Below are positions 24,605-33,668 of a stretch of 64,000 bases of DNA, one piece after another (within the stretch, counting starts at the first letter, position 1; each line of letters opens with the position of its first letter). This DNA is from Paenarthrobacter sp. GOM3 (GTDB taxonomy: Bacteria > Actinomycetota > Actinomycetes > Actinomycetales > Micrococcaceae), in NCBI RefSeq assembly GCF_018215265.2, contig NZ_CP136562.1, forward strand, positions 2,728,001 through 2,792,000, given 5' to 3'. The notes under the pieces are model-generated. The model was not told the DNA's origin. It did no database searches and saw only the letters and a list, made by a program, of their open reading frames with translations. The position numbers were made by a program, and so were the translations under genes.

Positions 24605-27600
24605 TCACGTGGGAACCACCTCGGCAATCCGCACACTGGACCCGTGGCGTCCTTTGACCACCTGGAGCTGGCTGGTGATGCGCTGCTTCATTTCCGCAAC
24701 GTGGCTGACCAGTCCGACGACCCGGCCGCCGTCGCGCAGTCCCTCCAAGGCGTCCATGACCTGCTCGAGCGCTTGCTCGTCGAGACTGCCGAAGCCTTCG
24801 TCGACGAACAGAGTTTCAATGTCCACTCCGCCGGCCTCATGCTGGACAACGTCCGCGAGCCCCAAGGCAAGGGACAGCGAGGCCATGAAGGACTCACCGC
24901 CTGAGAGCGTGGAAGTGTCACGACGTTGGCCGGTCCATTCGTCAACTACTTCCAATCCGAGGCCGGACTTTGCGCCACGCGCAGCCTTGGCGTCGGTGTG
25001 CTGCACGGTGTACCGGCCGTCGCTCATTGCAACGAGCCTCTCGGAAGCGGCGGAGGCCACCTGTTCCAAACGAGCGGCGAGGACGTACGTGTTCAGGCTC
25101 ATCCGGTAGCTGTTTTCCCCGGCTCCACGTACGGTCTCAGCCAGCCCGGCCAGCATGCGGGCCTTCCTGCGCGGTTCCTCAGCAGCCTGGGCAAGGGCCT
25201 GGTACTCCGCCCGGCAGCGGCGTACGGCTTCAGCGGACTTGCCCGCGAGCCCTGCGGCGAGGGCCGCGGACCGGGCATCCTCTGCGGCCTTGGAAGCACG
25301 GAGCCGTGCCTCCGCACGTTCGGATTCAGGCAGGGGAAGTTCGCCAATGCTGGCTTCTTTGGCTGCCAGGACCAGGTCTTCGCTGGCAAACAGCTCATCC
25401 AGCTTTGCTGTTTCGGCATCGAAATCGGCGAGGTCCTGTTCGAGTCCAACCACGTCAGCGGGAGAAAGCAACTCGCGACGGGCTTCCTCAGCAGAACCAA
25501 ATCCGGATTCAGGCAACGCCCGCTCCAAGGCAGCCGTGGCCTCAACCATGACCTGCCGCGCACCCTCAAGCTCCTGGTCCCCATCAGCGGCCTCCTGAAG
25601 GAGAGTGCGCTCCCTGGACAGAGCTTCCAGACGTTCACGCAGGCTCGGGAAGTCCCCCCTTAGACCTGCCAGCTCAGCTTCCAGGGCATCACGTTGCTCC
25701 TGAAGAAGCAGGACAGCCGAGGCCGCCTGCGCGGCGGCGCCCACAGACGCGGAGTGTGCTTCCTGTACCTGGGCCATCCGTTGACTGAGGGCCTCACGCT
25801 CGCCCCGCAGCTCCGCCAGCAGGGTGGTCGCCTTCCGGGCCTCCAGCGCAGCAGATTCAGCGGACACAAGCTTGGCGTCAGCTTCGGCCATGTCAAGCGA
25901 GCCGCCCTGGGCCGCCAACCCGGCAACGACCTGGGCCGCAGCGGAAACGTGCCCAGCCAAGTCCGCCAGGGCTTGCTCGCTGCTTTCAAAACGCTGCCTG
26001 GCTTCTTCCTCGTCCTGGGCCAAAGAGAGTGCCGAGCGCGCTGCTGCAGCAGGCTTCGGATGGTCCTCACTGCCGCAGACAGCGCACGGCTTGCCGCTTT
26101 CCAACGCCATGGCAAGCTCTCCGGCGGCGTTGGCGAGACGGAGTTCCCGGACATCAAGCCAGTGCTGACGAAGGTCCTGGGAGTCGGACCGTGCTTGGAG
26201 GTGTTTACCGGTGAGGGTGTCCAGCTCGGAGGCAGCCGTGGAGTAGCGGGCCACGATGCCTACCAGTTCGGCTGCTGATGAGGCGTCCCGCTCGCGGTCT
26301 GCCAAATGGACAGCGAGGGGTTCCAGTGGCTCCATTCGTGAGTCAAGGGTGGCCGCTTCTTCGCGCAACTGATCCAGCAGGGACGTTGCCTTGGCCGCAG
26401 CAGCCTGATGGGTAGTCTCTTCAGTCCGCTTGGCAGCAAGGCGGCCCGCGATCTCTTCCATGCGTTGCTCGTCCGGCAACCGGGCCTGGAGGACCGCATG
26501 CGACGCCTTCGCAGCGTCCAGGGCCGCGGTGGGATCGTCGGCATCCACGCCTGCAGCGGCTAGTTTGCCGCGCGCCTTTGCCACCCGCTCAACGGCGGAA
26601 TCGACCTTACGTGCTGCGGAATCAACAGCGTCGAGCTGGCCACTGAGAACGGCAGCTCGACGGTGCTTTGCCAGCGCTTCCCTGTTCTCAAGCGCCCGGG
26701 GTGCAGCCAGTTCAGCCAGGATCCTCCGCTGCAGGGCTGCGGCGAGGCGAGCATGCCGCAGTGACTTCTCTTCGGCTTCCTGGAACTCTTCGGCATACCG
26801 GGCGGACTGCGATTCCGCTTCGCTGGCGGCGGCCTCCCGGCGTTTCCATTCAGCCTGGACTTCTTCTTCCACAGTGGCGAGCCAAGCCTCAGGGTCCTCG
26901 TTGTCAGCCCGGGGCGCGTCACCTGCTGTGAATGCGGGCCCGGCTCGCTCTACAGAGGCTTCCTCCCCCGTGGCGCCGGAAACACCCAATTGCGCCTGTT
27001 CTGACGCAACCCTGTCCAGCAGCACCTGGAGCCCCGAAGCGTTCTCCCCAACCTCTTTGGCTGCTGCGGCCGCCTGCTGGGCAAGTTGCCGTTCAACGGC
27101 CTCGAACCGTTGAGTGCCGAACAATTTCTGGAGAAGGTCCAGGCGGTCGCTGGCCTTGGACCGCAAGAAGGCCGCAAAGTCCCCTTGGGGGAGCATCACC
27201 ACACGGGTGAACTGGTCCCGGTCCATCCCAAGGACGTCGGAAAGCTCGGCCCCTACCTCGTCATTCCTGGATGACTTTTCCTCCCAGCTGCCTCCAACGC
27301 GTTCCCGGAGGAGCGTCTTGGCCTGCTGGGTGGTGTATCCATTGCGGCCACGCGCGCTGGGGCGTTCCCACGCGGGCGATCGGCTCACCTCAAAGCGCCG
27401 CCCTCGTGCTGTGAATTCGCAGACTACACGCGGTTCAGCCCCGGGCGCTGCGTGGTCGCTGCGGAGCCGCTTACCCTCCTGGCGGGCGCCAGGCACTGAC
27501 CCGTACAAGGCGAAACAGATGGCATCGAGGATGCTGGTCTTGCCGGCACCGGTTGCCCCATTGAGCAGGAAGAGTCCTTGGGAGCTCAACTGGTCGAAGT

Positions 27601-27661
27601 CGATGTGCTGGGGCGTGGCAAACGGACCGAACGCTTCGATGTCCAGGCGGTGGATTCTCAC
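24605..27661 (-). CDS. sbcC: Exonuclease SbcC, SMC-like ATPase subunit
   Basis: 1018 residues, normal length. Walker A LLNGATGAGKTSILDAICFALYG (about 33-55), long coiled coils (about 180-480 and 560-830), the zinc hook CAVCGSEDHPKPA (about 545) between them, ABC signature LSGGESFMASLSLALGLAD and Walker B LFVDEGFGSLDEQAL near the C-terminus. With SbcD it forms the Mre11-Rad50-like nuclease that opens hairpins and processes DNA ends. Its start overlaps the sbcD stop by 4 bases, so the two are coupled. Confidence 0.95.
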   Translation of the reverse strand: MRIHRLDIEAFGPFATPQHIDFDQLSSQGLFLLNGATGAGKTSILDAICFALYGSVPGARQEGKRLRSDHAAPGAEPRVVCEFTARGRRFEVSRSPAWERPSARGRNGYTTQQAKTLLRERVGGSWEEKSSRNDEVGAELSDVLGMDRDQFTRVVMLPQGDFAAFLRSKASDRLDLLQKLFGTQRFEAVERQLAQQAAAAAKEVGENASGLQVLLDRVASEQAQLGVSGATGEEASVERAGPAFTAGDAPRADNEDPEAWLATVEEEVQAEWKRREAAASEAESQSARYAEEFQEAEEKSLRHARLAAALQRRILAELAAPRALENREALAKHRRAAVLSGQLDAVDSAARKVDSAVERVAKARGKLAAAGVDADDPTAALDAAKASHAVLQARLPDEQRMEEIAGRLAAKRTEETTHQAAAAKATSLLDQLREEAATLDSRMEPLEPLAVHLADRERDASSAAELVGIVARYSTAASELDTLTGKHLQARSDSQDLRQHWLDVRELRLANAAGELAMALESGKPCAVCGSEDHPKPAAAARSALSLAQDEEEARQRFESSEQALADLAGHVSAAAQVVAGLAAQGGSLDMAEADAKLVSAESAALEARKATTLLAELRGEREALSQRMAQVQEAHSASVGAAAQAASAVLLLQEQRDALEAELAGLRGDFPSLRERLEALSRERTLLQEAADGDQELEGARQVMVEATAALERALPESGFGSAEEARRELLSPADVVGLEQDLADFDAETAKLDELFASEDLVLAAKEASIGELPLPESERAEARLRASKAAEDARSAALAAGLAGKSAEAVRRCRAEYQALAQAAEEPRRKARMLAGLAETVRGAGENSYRMSLNTYVLAARLEQVASAASERLVAMSDGRYTVQHTDAKAARGAKSGLGLEVVDEWTGQRRDTSTLSGGESFMASLSLALGLADVVQHEAGGVDIETLFVDEGFGSLDEQALEQVMDALEGLRDGGRVVGLVSHVAEMKQRITSQLQVVKGRHGSSVRIAEVVPT

Positions 27662-28836
27662 AGTTCCGCTTCCTCCAACCGGACGGCCTCAAGGGCTTCC
27701 CGCAGTGCAGCTTCTTCGGCCTCGCCGGCGGTACGGCCGCGGACGTGGTCCAGGAAGCCGCAGCAGATTCCGAGGTCGTCCTCAGCCTCCGCAAGCCGGG
27801 TGCTGTAGCTGGTCTTCGACCGCGCTTCAGCACCCTCGGGGTCGAAAGCCAGGACCAGGGTGTCCGGAAAACGGGTGCGCAGCGTCTCCATGGCTTGGGC
27901 GGGCCTCTGGGCATCAGTCAACGTTATTTGGCAGTAGGCAGCTTCCGCCCACGCATGCTCCGCTGACCCCAACAGGTCCTCAAGCTTTCCCCTCAACACT
28001 GCGAGTGTCCGGGGGGCATCCCACAGGACTTCCTGAACGCCGGTCACGCCATTGGCGCCGATCTCCACCAGCCAGGCGCCCTTGTGGTGCTTGGCTTCCG
28101 AGAACGAGTAGGCCAATGGCGAACCGGAGTACCTGACGTGGGGTACCAGTTCCTGCCGGCCATGAAGGTGGCCCAGTGCGGTGTACGAAAAATCTTCGAA
28201 GAGGTCCAGCGGGACAGCGCCCAAGCCTCCGATGCTAAGGTCCCTCTCGCTCTCCGAGGTGATACCACCACTGGCGAAAGTGTGGGCCAACACCACCGGA
28301 TGAACCGGCCCGGCAAGGCGGCGACGCTCAACATCGCGCTTGATGCGCTCCACCGCCGCGAGTGTGACCTCAAAGTGGTTGGCGTTGGGGGCCTCCAAAC
28401 GCTCAGCCACCAGCCGCGGTTCAAGGAACGGAATGCCGTAAATGGCCACGTTGGCGGTGTTCCCGTCGCCGTCCACCCCTGCGGGCAAAATGACCGGTAC
28501 GTCCAGGTCCTCTATCCGGGTTCGCAAATGCACTCCCCCGCGTTCCAACAACCGTGAAGCGAAGCCCAGCCTGATCGCGGAGTCGTGGTTGCCGCTGGTG
28601 AGCACAACACCGGCTCCCGCCTGGGTAATGCGCACCAAGGCCTCGTCCAGCAGCTTGACGACATCCAAACCAGGCAGTGCGCGATCATAGACGTCACCGG
28701 CAATCAGGACGACGTCAACGGACTTGGCTTCGACGAAAGACACCAGCTGGTCCACGAAGTTGCGCTGGGCATCAAGCATGCCAACGCCGTGGAAGGACCG
28801 GCCAAGATGCCAATCGGAAGTATGGAGTAACCGCAT
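27658..28836 (-). CDS. sbcD: Exonuclease SbcD, nuclease subunit
   Basis: 392 residues. All phosphodiesterase motifs of the Mre11/SbcD family are present: TSDWHLGRSFHG (about 6), LIAGDVYDRA (about 45), SGNHDSAIRLGF (about 82), VVLAHTFASGG (about 183) and YTALGHLHGRQ (about 217), which bind two Mn2+ ions. The C-terminal ~90 residues form the capping and SbcC-binding region. ATG 28836 is supported by a leaderless-type TAACTT promoter. No SOS-type LexA box was seen upstream. Confidence 0.95.
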   Translation of the reverse strand: MRLLHTSDWHLGRSFHGVGMLDAQRNFVDQLVSFVEAKSVDVVLIAGDVYDRALPGLDVVKLLDEALVRITQAGAGVVLTSGNHDSAIRLGFASRLLERGGVHLRTRIEDLDVPVILPAGVDGDGNTANVAIYGIPFLEPRLVAERLEAPNANHFEVTLAAVERIKRDVERRRLAGPVHPVVLAHTFASGGITSESERDLSIGGLGAVPLDLFEDFSYTALGHLHGRQELVPHVRYSGSPLAYSFSEAKHHKGAWLVEIGANGVTGVQEVLWDAPRTLAVLRGKLEDLLGSAEHAWAEAAYCQITLTDAQRPAQAMETLRTRFPDTLVLAFDPEGAEARSKTSYSTRLAEAEDDLGICCGFLDHVRGRTAGEAEEAALREALEAVRLEEAEL

Positions 28837-28842
28837 ATTCTC

Positions 28843-28848
28843 AAGTTA
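28843..28848 (-). promoter_or_regulatory. -10 element, leaderless type, for sbcD-sbcC
   Basis: TAACTT on the minus strand, six bases before ATG 28836. Confidence 0.5.
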
Positions 28849-28907
28849 TCCGGGAGCACCGACAATAAAGCGGAGGCAAGCCGACCGCCGTCGATCCTGT
28901 CCGGCTG

Positions 28908-29852
28908 CTAGCCCTTCTTGCCGTCGAAAAAGTCGCGTGCGTCATCTTCGGCTGCTGGAGCAGCCGGAGCCGGACGTGCGGATGCGATGCTGGCAGCCGG
29001 GTTTGCCTTCGCGTCACGGGTTTCTGCAACGTCCTCGGTCGGATCCCCTTCAGCATCGAAGGAATCGTTGACGCCGTCATCCGTGCTGGCCACGGAGCGT
29101 GTGTCGGTGGCCAGGTTGGCACCAGAAATTCCTTGGAAGCCCCTGAAGGCGAGACCGGCGAGCGCGGCACCCATCAGCGGCGCCACCCAGAAGAGCCACA
29201 ATCCATCCAACGCCCACGAGGGGCTGAAGAAGGCCTGCGCAGTGGCACGTGCAGGGTTGAACGGAAGGTTTCCCAAGACCTGTCCGAACTGGAGCAGGAC
29301 AGCCATTGAGAGGCCTACCGCGAAAGGCGCCAGGGCCGGGAGGGCGCGGCGGCCCGCCGTCGCGCCAAGGAACACAGCCACCAGCAGCGCCGAACCGACA
29401 ACTTCTACGAGAAGGACCCCTGACATCTGGGTTTGGGCCGCGGCATGTTCGCCGAAACCCGCGGCGGCAGAGCCGAAGGCACCGCGGGCGTCCGTCAGCA
29501 CGGGAACAGTCAGCACCACGAAGTAAGCAAGGGCCGCACCCACAACGCTGCCAACAACCTGGGCCACGATGTACGCAATCGCGGCCACGGCCCGGATGCG
29601 GCCCGCAATCAGGTTGCCCACGGTGATCACTGGGTTGAAGTGGCCACCGGAGACATGGCCGAAAGCCAGCATGGCCACGGTCACCGTGAGGCCGGTCGCC
29701 AGCGCTGCGGGCAGCGGCGCCCCGGACGGGTTGGAGAAGATCGACACACCCACAGCAACAAGCACGACGAACATGGAGCCCAGGGCTTCAGCCGACAGCC
29801 GGGCGATGAGTCCGGGCTGGGGGTCGGAAGTGGCTTGCACAGGAGAGGTCAT
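28908..29852 (-). CDS. Aquaporin / MIP family channel
   Basis: 314 residues, six membrane helices plus two half-helices. The two pore motifs are HFNPVIT (about 72, NPV instead of NPA) and PFNPARA (about 197, NPA). GHVSGGHFNPV is characteristic of the first hemichannel. The C-terminal ~75 residues are hydrophilic and acidic (SVASTDDGVNDSFDAEGDPTEDVAETRD), an unusual cytosolic tail for a bacterial aquaporin. It conducts water or small neutral solutes; no glp genes are adjacent. Confidence 0.87.
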   Translation of the reverse strand: MTSPVQATSDPQPGLIARLSAEALGSMFVVLVAVGVSIFSNPSGAPLPAALATGLTVTVAMLAFGHVSGGHFNPVITVGNLIAGRIRAVAAIAYIVAQVVGSVVGAALAYFVVLTVPVLTDARGAFGSAAAGFGEHAAAQTQMSGVLLVEVVGSALLVAVFLGATAGRRALPALAPFAVGLSMAVLLQFGQVLGNLPFNPARATAQAFFSPSWALDGLWLFWVAPLMGAALAGLAFRGFQGISGANLATDTRSVASTDDGVNDSFDAEGDPTEDVAETRDAKANPAASIASARPAPAAPAAEDDARDFFDGKKG

Positions 29853-30005
29853 GACGAGGTTGTCCTTACGGTTGGTGTGCAGGCCGGTATGGCCTGCCGC
29901 GGATCGCGCTGCACGGTGGCGTGCCCGTGGTTCGCCCGGAACGTCCGGAGTCCTTGAGCATCTTGCCAGCCGAATCTGGGCAGTTGCTGAATCCCGCCTC
30001 CGAGC

Positions 30006-30356
30006 TTATCCGCCCAAGGCTATCGCTGCGATTGCCGTGCCCCCGAGGCCCAACACTGCCAGCGTGCTGACCAGGACCAACCGGGCCGATGCCGCCTGGC
30101 TGCCAGCTTGGAGCTGGCGTGAGCGAACCCACACCACTGCGGCAAGGACTACCGTGGCCGCTGCGGCCATGAGCGCGCAGAGCCCTTGGTAGTCCAGCCC
30201 TGGCAGGCCGGCGACGACGTTACCGGCGGCGGGCTCCGATGTCAGCCAGCTTCGCCAGATGAAAAGGTCCACCACCACCAGCGAAATCAGGGTGCGTCGC
30301 CATGCCAGCGTGGTGCGTTCGGGTTGAAGGCCAGGATCGCGGACTTCCACGCTCAC
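30006..30356 (-). CDS. DUF202 domain-containing membrane protein
   Basis: 116 residues, three membrane helices. PGLQPERTTLAWRRTLISLVVVDLFIWRSW is the DUF202 signature (QPERTxLAWRRT). These small proteins are unassigned. Start GTG 30356. It follows the YidH-type gene by 25 bases, so the two DUF202 relatives form an operon and may make a heteromeric membrane complex. Confidence 0.83.
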   Translation of the reverse strand: MSVEVRDPGLQPERTTLAWRRTLISLVVVDLFIWRSWLTSEPAAGNVVAGLPGLDYQGLCALMAAAATVVLAAVVWVRSRQLQAGSQAASARLVLVSTLAVLGLGGTAIAAIALGG

Positions 30357-30381
30357 GGTTCGGTCCTGCCAGAGGCCATAC

Positions 30382-30759
30382 TCAACGTGCCACGAGGATC
30401 AGCACCGCAAAGGCGAATGCGGCTACGGCCACCACGATGGTCATGAACAGCATCACCCGGGAAAAAGGGAGGGCTTGGTCGTTGCGCATCGCGGCTTCCA
30501 TCTGACCCCAGCGGCGATACGACAAGGCGGCCAGCCCGGCCCCGACAAGTGCCAGCAGGACGCACAGGACCAAGCGCACCGGTGTGGGGGCGATGTTGGG
30601 TGCGAGTTGGTCAACCGCAACCGCACCTGCGAGCAACGCCAGGGATGTCCGGATCCATGCAAGGAAGGTGCGTTCGTTGGCCAGCGAAAACCTGTAGTCA
30701 GGTGTCTTGCCTGTCCGTCGCCAAGCAGGTTCGCGCACGTTGTCTCTCCAGGGTTTCAT
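30382..30759 (-). CDS. YidH/DUF202 family membrane protein
   Basis: 125 residues. FSLANERTFLAWIRTSLALLAGAVAVDQL is the YidH-type DUF202 motif (NERTFLAWIRT), followed by two more helices. It is cotranscribed with the second DUF202 gene. ATG 30759 is preferred; ATG 30783 in frame is possible. No function is established for the family. Confidence 0.83.
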   Translation of the reverse strand: MKPWRDNVREPAWRRTGKTPDYRFSLANERTFLAWIRTSLALLAGAVAVDQLAPNIAPTPVRLVLCVLLALVGAGLAALSYRRWGQMEAAMRNDQALPFSRVMLFMTIVVAVAAFAFAVLILVAR

Positions 30760-30807
30760 CGGTGCCGGCAGCTTCCCCACCATACCAGCGGAGGTTCGCC
30801 GGCACGG

Positions 30808-30813
30808 TAAGTT
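30808..30813 (+). promoter_or_regulatory. -10 element, leaderless type, for the ADP-ribosylglycohydrolase gene
   Basis: TAAGTT, six bases, then ATG 30820. Confidence 0.5.
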
Positions 30814-30819
30814 ACTGGC

Positions 30820-31890
30820 ATGAGTGTTGATGCTTCCTCCCCTGCCGTTCCGTCCTTCGAATCCCGGGTTTACGGGTCGCTTTTGGGAGGCGCATTGGGT
30901 GATTCCCTGGGCTATGAGGTGGAGTTCGATTCTCTTGCCGCCATTCGCGCAAAGTTCGGGCCGAAGGGCCTGACCTCGTTCACGCAGCTCGACGGCGGCA
31001 GCCACTTTTCGGACGACACCCAGATGACGCTGTACACGGTTGACGGGCTTGTTGAAGCCCTCGAATGGGCGAACGACGGGGTGGCCGCGGACGAGATCGC
31101 CTGCCTTTGGCTTGCCTACCTACGTTGGCTCGGGACCCAGGATGTTGCTGTTTCGTCCTCCGCCCCCGCGCCCCAGCCCCGGTGGATCGACTCCCAGGAC
31201 GTGCTGAAGCATCGCCGCGCTCCGGGAAACGCCTGCCTTAGTGGCCTGGCCACCGGTGATATGGGAACCGTAGCCAGGCCGGTCAACCCGGACTCCAAGG
31301 GGTGCGGCACGGTGATGCGCTCAGCACCGTTTGGGCTTATCCCCCACATCTCCCGTGAAGCTGTCTACAAGCTCAGCTCCGACGCTGCCTCGTTGACCCA
31401 CGGACACCCCTCGGCACGGCTCAGCGCGGCCGCCTTCAGCCTGCTGATCCACAACATCGTGGCAGGCAGCGACATCCGCAGTGCCGCCGTCGACGCCCTT
31501 GGGTATGTCAACGCTGTACCCACCAAAGCACCCGAGCTGGGCGAACGGTTGGATGCGGCCCTGCAATTGTCCGCGGAGTGCCCCACGTTGAGTCCCGAAG
31601 AACTGACAGCGGCACTGGGCGAGGGATGGGTGGCTGAGGAAGCACTCGCCGTCGGGCTTTATGCCGTCCTGTCCACAAGTGGCAGTGAACCGGCAGAACA
31701 TTTCCGCAACGCGATCGCCGTGGCCATCAACCACAGCGGCGATAGTGATTCGACCGGATCCATCGCGGGCAACATCCTCGGCGCGTACTACGGTGAGGAC
31801 TGCCTGCCTGCCGATTGGCTGGAGGCTTTGGAAGCCCCGGAGGTCATCCGGGGCATGGCAGACCGGCTTCTCGCCGTCACCACCGGCTGA
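30820..31890 (+). CDS. ADP-ribosylglycohydrolase family protein
   Basis: 356 residues. The DraG/ARH fold is seen from GSLLGGALGDSLGYEVEF (about 19-36), SHFSDDTQMTLYTVDG (about 63-78; acidic residues bind the dinuclear Mg2+) and the C-terminal NHSGDSDSTGSIAGNILGAYYGE (about 305-327), which supplies the remaining metal ligands. Such enzymes remove ADP-ribose from proteins, nucleic acids or small molecules. No ADP-ribosyltransferase or DNA-modification toxin is adjacent, so the substrate is open; NAD salvage genes lie about 7 kb away. Confidence 0.9.
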   Translation: MSVDASSPAVPSFESRVYGSLLGGALGDSLGYEVEFDSLAAIRAKFGPKGLTSFTQLDGGSHFSDDTQMTLYTVDGLVEALEWANDGVAADEIACLWLAYLRWLGTQDVAVSSSAPAPQPRWIDSQDVLKHRRAPGNACLSGLATGDMGTVARPVNPDSKGCGTVMRSAPFGLIPHISREAVYKLSSDAASLTHGHPSARLSAAAFSLLIHNIVAGSDIRSAAVDALGYVNAVPTKAPELGERLDAALQLSAECPTLSPEELTAALGEGWVAEEALAVGLYAVLSTSGSEPAEHFRNAIAVAINHSGDSDSTGSIAGNILGAYYGEDCLPADWLEALEAPEVIRGMADRLLAVTTG

Positions 31891-31899
31891 CGGCCCGGG

Positions 31900-32451
31900 C
31901 TAGGTGCGGCGAAGTGTGATGTTGTTGCAAGCCTCGCAAACATCCGCCGGGATCAGGCCCCGGCGCTGCAGGAAACCAAAAATCGCGCACCCCAGGCAGA
32001 AGCCGGCAAAAGCCTCCAGTGAGGCCGCAACGATCAGCAAAGCGAGCAAAATCCAGGCGCCTGGCTGGAAGCCAGCGAAGAACAGGACGACGGCGGCGCT
32101 CGTCAACGCGGCCCCGATACCTTGGGCGAAGCGCTTGGGAGGACCGGCAACCAGCTTGGCGTGCCCTAAGCGAGGAGCCAGAACCTTGACGGACAGCAGG
32201 GCCAGCGGGGAAATCCGCGGACCAAAAAGCACGCGGAGCCAGAATCCTGCGGCGAGGGCAACCAGCCCCCAGCCCCAGCCGGTCACCAACGTGACGACAG
32301 CGAGCACCACAACAAGCCCAGCGGTGATCCGGGCGGCGTACTCGTTGACGGGATTGGGAAAGGCAAACACGGCGCGCCAATCAATCCCACTGCTAGCGGG
32401 AGTGTCCGCAGTTTGGCGGGCCGGCGCTTGGGGAAAGCTTGGCTTGGTCAT
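31900..32451 (-). CDS. DUF4395 domain-containing membrane protein
   Basis: 183 residues with four to five membrane helices. FPNPVNEYAARITAGLVVVLA (about 31-51), GFWLRVLFGPRISPLALLS and the C-terminal FAGFCLGCAIFGFL with two close cysteines are DUF4395 signatures. In other actinobacteria such genes sit beside thioredoxin-like or sulfurtransferase genes, but not here. Leaderless-type promoter. Role unknown. Confidence 0.85.
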   Translation of the reverse strand: MTKPSFPQAPARQTADTPASSGIDWRAVFAFPNPVNEYAARITAGLVVVLAVVTLVTGWGWGLVALAAGFWLRVLFGPRISPLALLSVKVLAPRLGHAKLVAGPPKRFAQGIGAALTSAAVVLFFAGFQPGAWILLALLIVAASLEAFAGFCLGCAIFGFLQRRGLIPADVCEACNNITLRRT

Positions 32452-32457
32452 GAACCA

Positions 32458-32463
32458 AGGCTA
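32458..32463 (-). promoter_or_regulatory. -10 element, leaderless type, for the DUF4395 gene
   Basis: TAGCCT on the minus strand, six bases before ATG 32451. Confidence 0.5.
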
Positions 32464-32517
32464 GGAGCGCTGCTCCACCGACGGGAAGCAATATTGCGCA
32501 GTGTGACCCCCAGCCGG

Positions 32518-33528
32518 TCAGGCGCCGCCCACCATCTGCAGGAACTCGCCCTCAGAGACCACCTCGATCTGCTGTCCCTTGGCATGGAGCTCAAGGACCC
32601 GTTTTGCCTTGCCAGTAAGCCGTCCTGCCCGCAGGTCTCCAGCCACGAAACCGTCTCCGACAATCAGCACGGTGGTTCGGGCAGTCACCCGGCTTTCAGG
32701 GCGGGCTCCCATGTCCGCGGCCCGGGATTTCGCTTCGGGCCGTGTGATGGCCAGATCACCGGTGAAAACCACGGTCTGTCCGAAGAGCGGGTGTCCGGGC
32801 TCGGCCGCGGGGTTGGGCAGCGGGTTGGGGCCTTCCTCCGGCCATGCCGACCAACCGCTTGGACCACCCAGGGTCCCTTCCAGCGCCCGCTCCAGGGAAC
32901 TGCCATTCTTCGCGGCCAACGCTGACACGGTGGCTTTGGACAGGCCCAACGCGGGATCGAACGCCGGTTGATGGGGCAGGTTCAGCCCCAGGGAAAGATA
33001 GAGTTCAGCGATGCTGTTGGCATTGTTGCGCCGGGCTATGTCCACCAGGATGCCTGCGCACGCGCGGGCATCCTCAGCTGCGTCGTGGTGGTTCACCAAC
33101 GGAACTCCGGCTTCCTCGGCCGCATAAGGCAGCGAGTTGGACACCAGCGAATAGCATCGGCGGGACAGCATGACGGTGCACACGTAGTGGTAAGCGGGCC
33201 CCGGAAGACCGGAGACTTCCAAGCCCGAGCGGATGACACCGAGGTCGAAGGCCGCGTTGTGGGCGGCAAGTACGTCGCCACCGATGAAAGCCCCGATTTC
33301 GGGGAAGAGCTCCCCAAACCGCGGGCGCCCCGTCACGTCTTCAGCGCGGATACCGTGGATCCGTGTGTTGTGGAACTCGAAATGATCGTGGTTCTCAGGC
33401 GGGCGCATCAGCCACGAGGCTTCCTCCACCACAACCCCGTTACGGACCTTGCTGAGTCCCACCGAACACGGGGACCCCCTGAAGCCGTTGGCTGTTTCAA
33501 AGTCGATCGCCGTAAAGTCCAATGCCAC
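32518..33528 (-). CDS. DnaQ-like 3'-5' exonuclease with C-terminal BRCT domain
   Basis: 336 residues. The N-terminal DEDDh exonuclease domain has motif I AIDFETANG (about 7-15), motif II AAHNAAFDLGVI (about 88-99) and motif III HHDAAEDARACAG (about 149-161), so all acidic residues and the His are present. The C-terminal ~85 residues are a BRCT domain (LFGQTVVFTGDLAITRPEAKSRAADMGA...), read in pieces. This domain pair is typical of an actinobacterial repair exonuclease family distinct from the polymerase III epsilon subunit. Start GTG 33528, with a leaderless-type promoter. Confidence 0.9.
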   Translation of the reverse strand: MALDFTAIDFETANGFRGSPCSVGLSKVRNGVVVEEASWLMRPPENHDHFEFHNTRIHGIRAEDVTGRPRFGELFPEIGAFIGGDVLAAHNAAFDLGVIRSGLEVSGLPGPAYHYVCTVMLSRRCYSLVSNSLPYAAEEAGVPLVNHHDAAEDARACAGILVDIARRNNANSIAELYLSLGLNLPHQPAFDPALGLSKATVSALAAKNGSSLERALEGTLGGPSGWSAWPEEGPNPLPNPAAEPGHPLFGQTVVFTGDLAITRPEAKSRAADMGARPESRVTARTTVLIVGDGFVAGDLRAGRLTGKAKRVLELHAKGQQIEVVSEGEFLQMVGGA

Positions 33529-33534
33529 TGGTCA

Positions 33535-33540
33535 AGATTA
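33535..33540 (-). promoter_or_regulatory. -10 element, leaderless type, for the exonuclease-BRCT gene
   Basis: TAATCT on the minus strand, six bases before GTG 33528. It decides the start. Confidence 0.55.
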
Positions 33541-33656
33541 CAGCCGGAAATGGCCGCCCCTGCCGATTTGGGCGGCGGGGCGGCGTTGTCCAAGGGTGAT
33601 TGTGGTGACAAGCAGCCGTTCGCGCCGCCGGAAAATTCCGGGTGCCGGGCTTCAAG

Positions 33657-33662
33657 TAGGCT
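33657..33662 (+). promoter_or_regulatory. -10 element, leaderless type, for the DedA gene
   Basis: TAGGCT, six bases, then GTG 33669. It favours this start over ATG 33693. Confidence 0.5.
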
Positions 33663-33668
33663 TGATGG

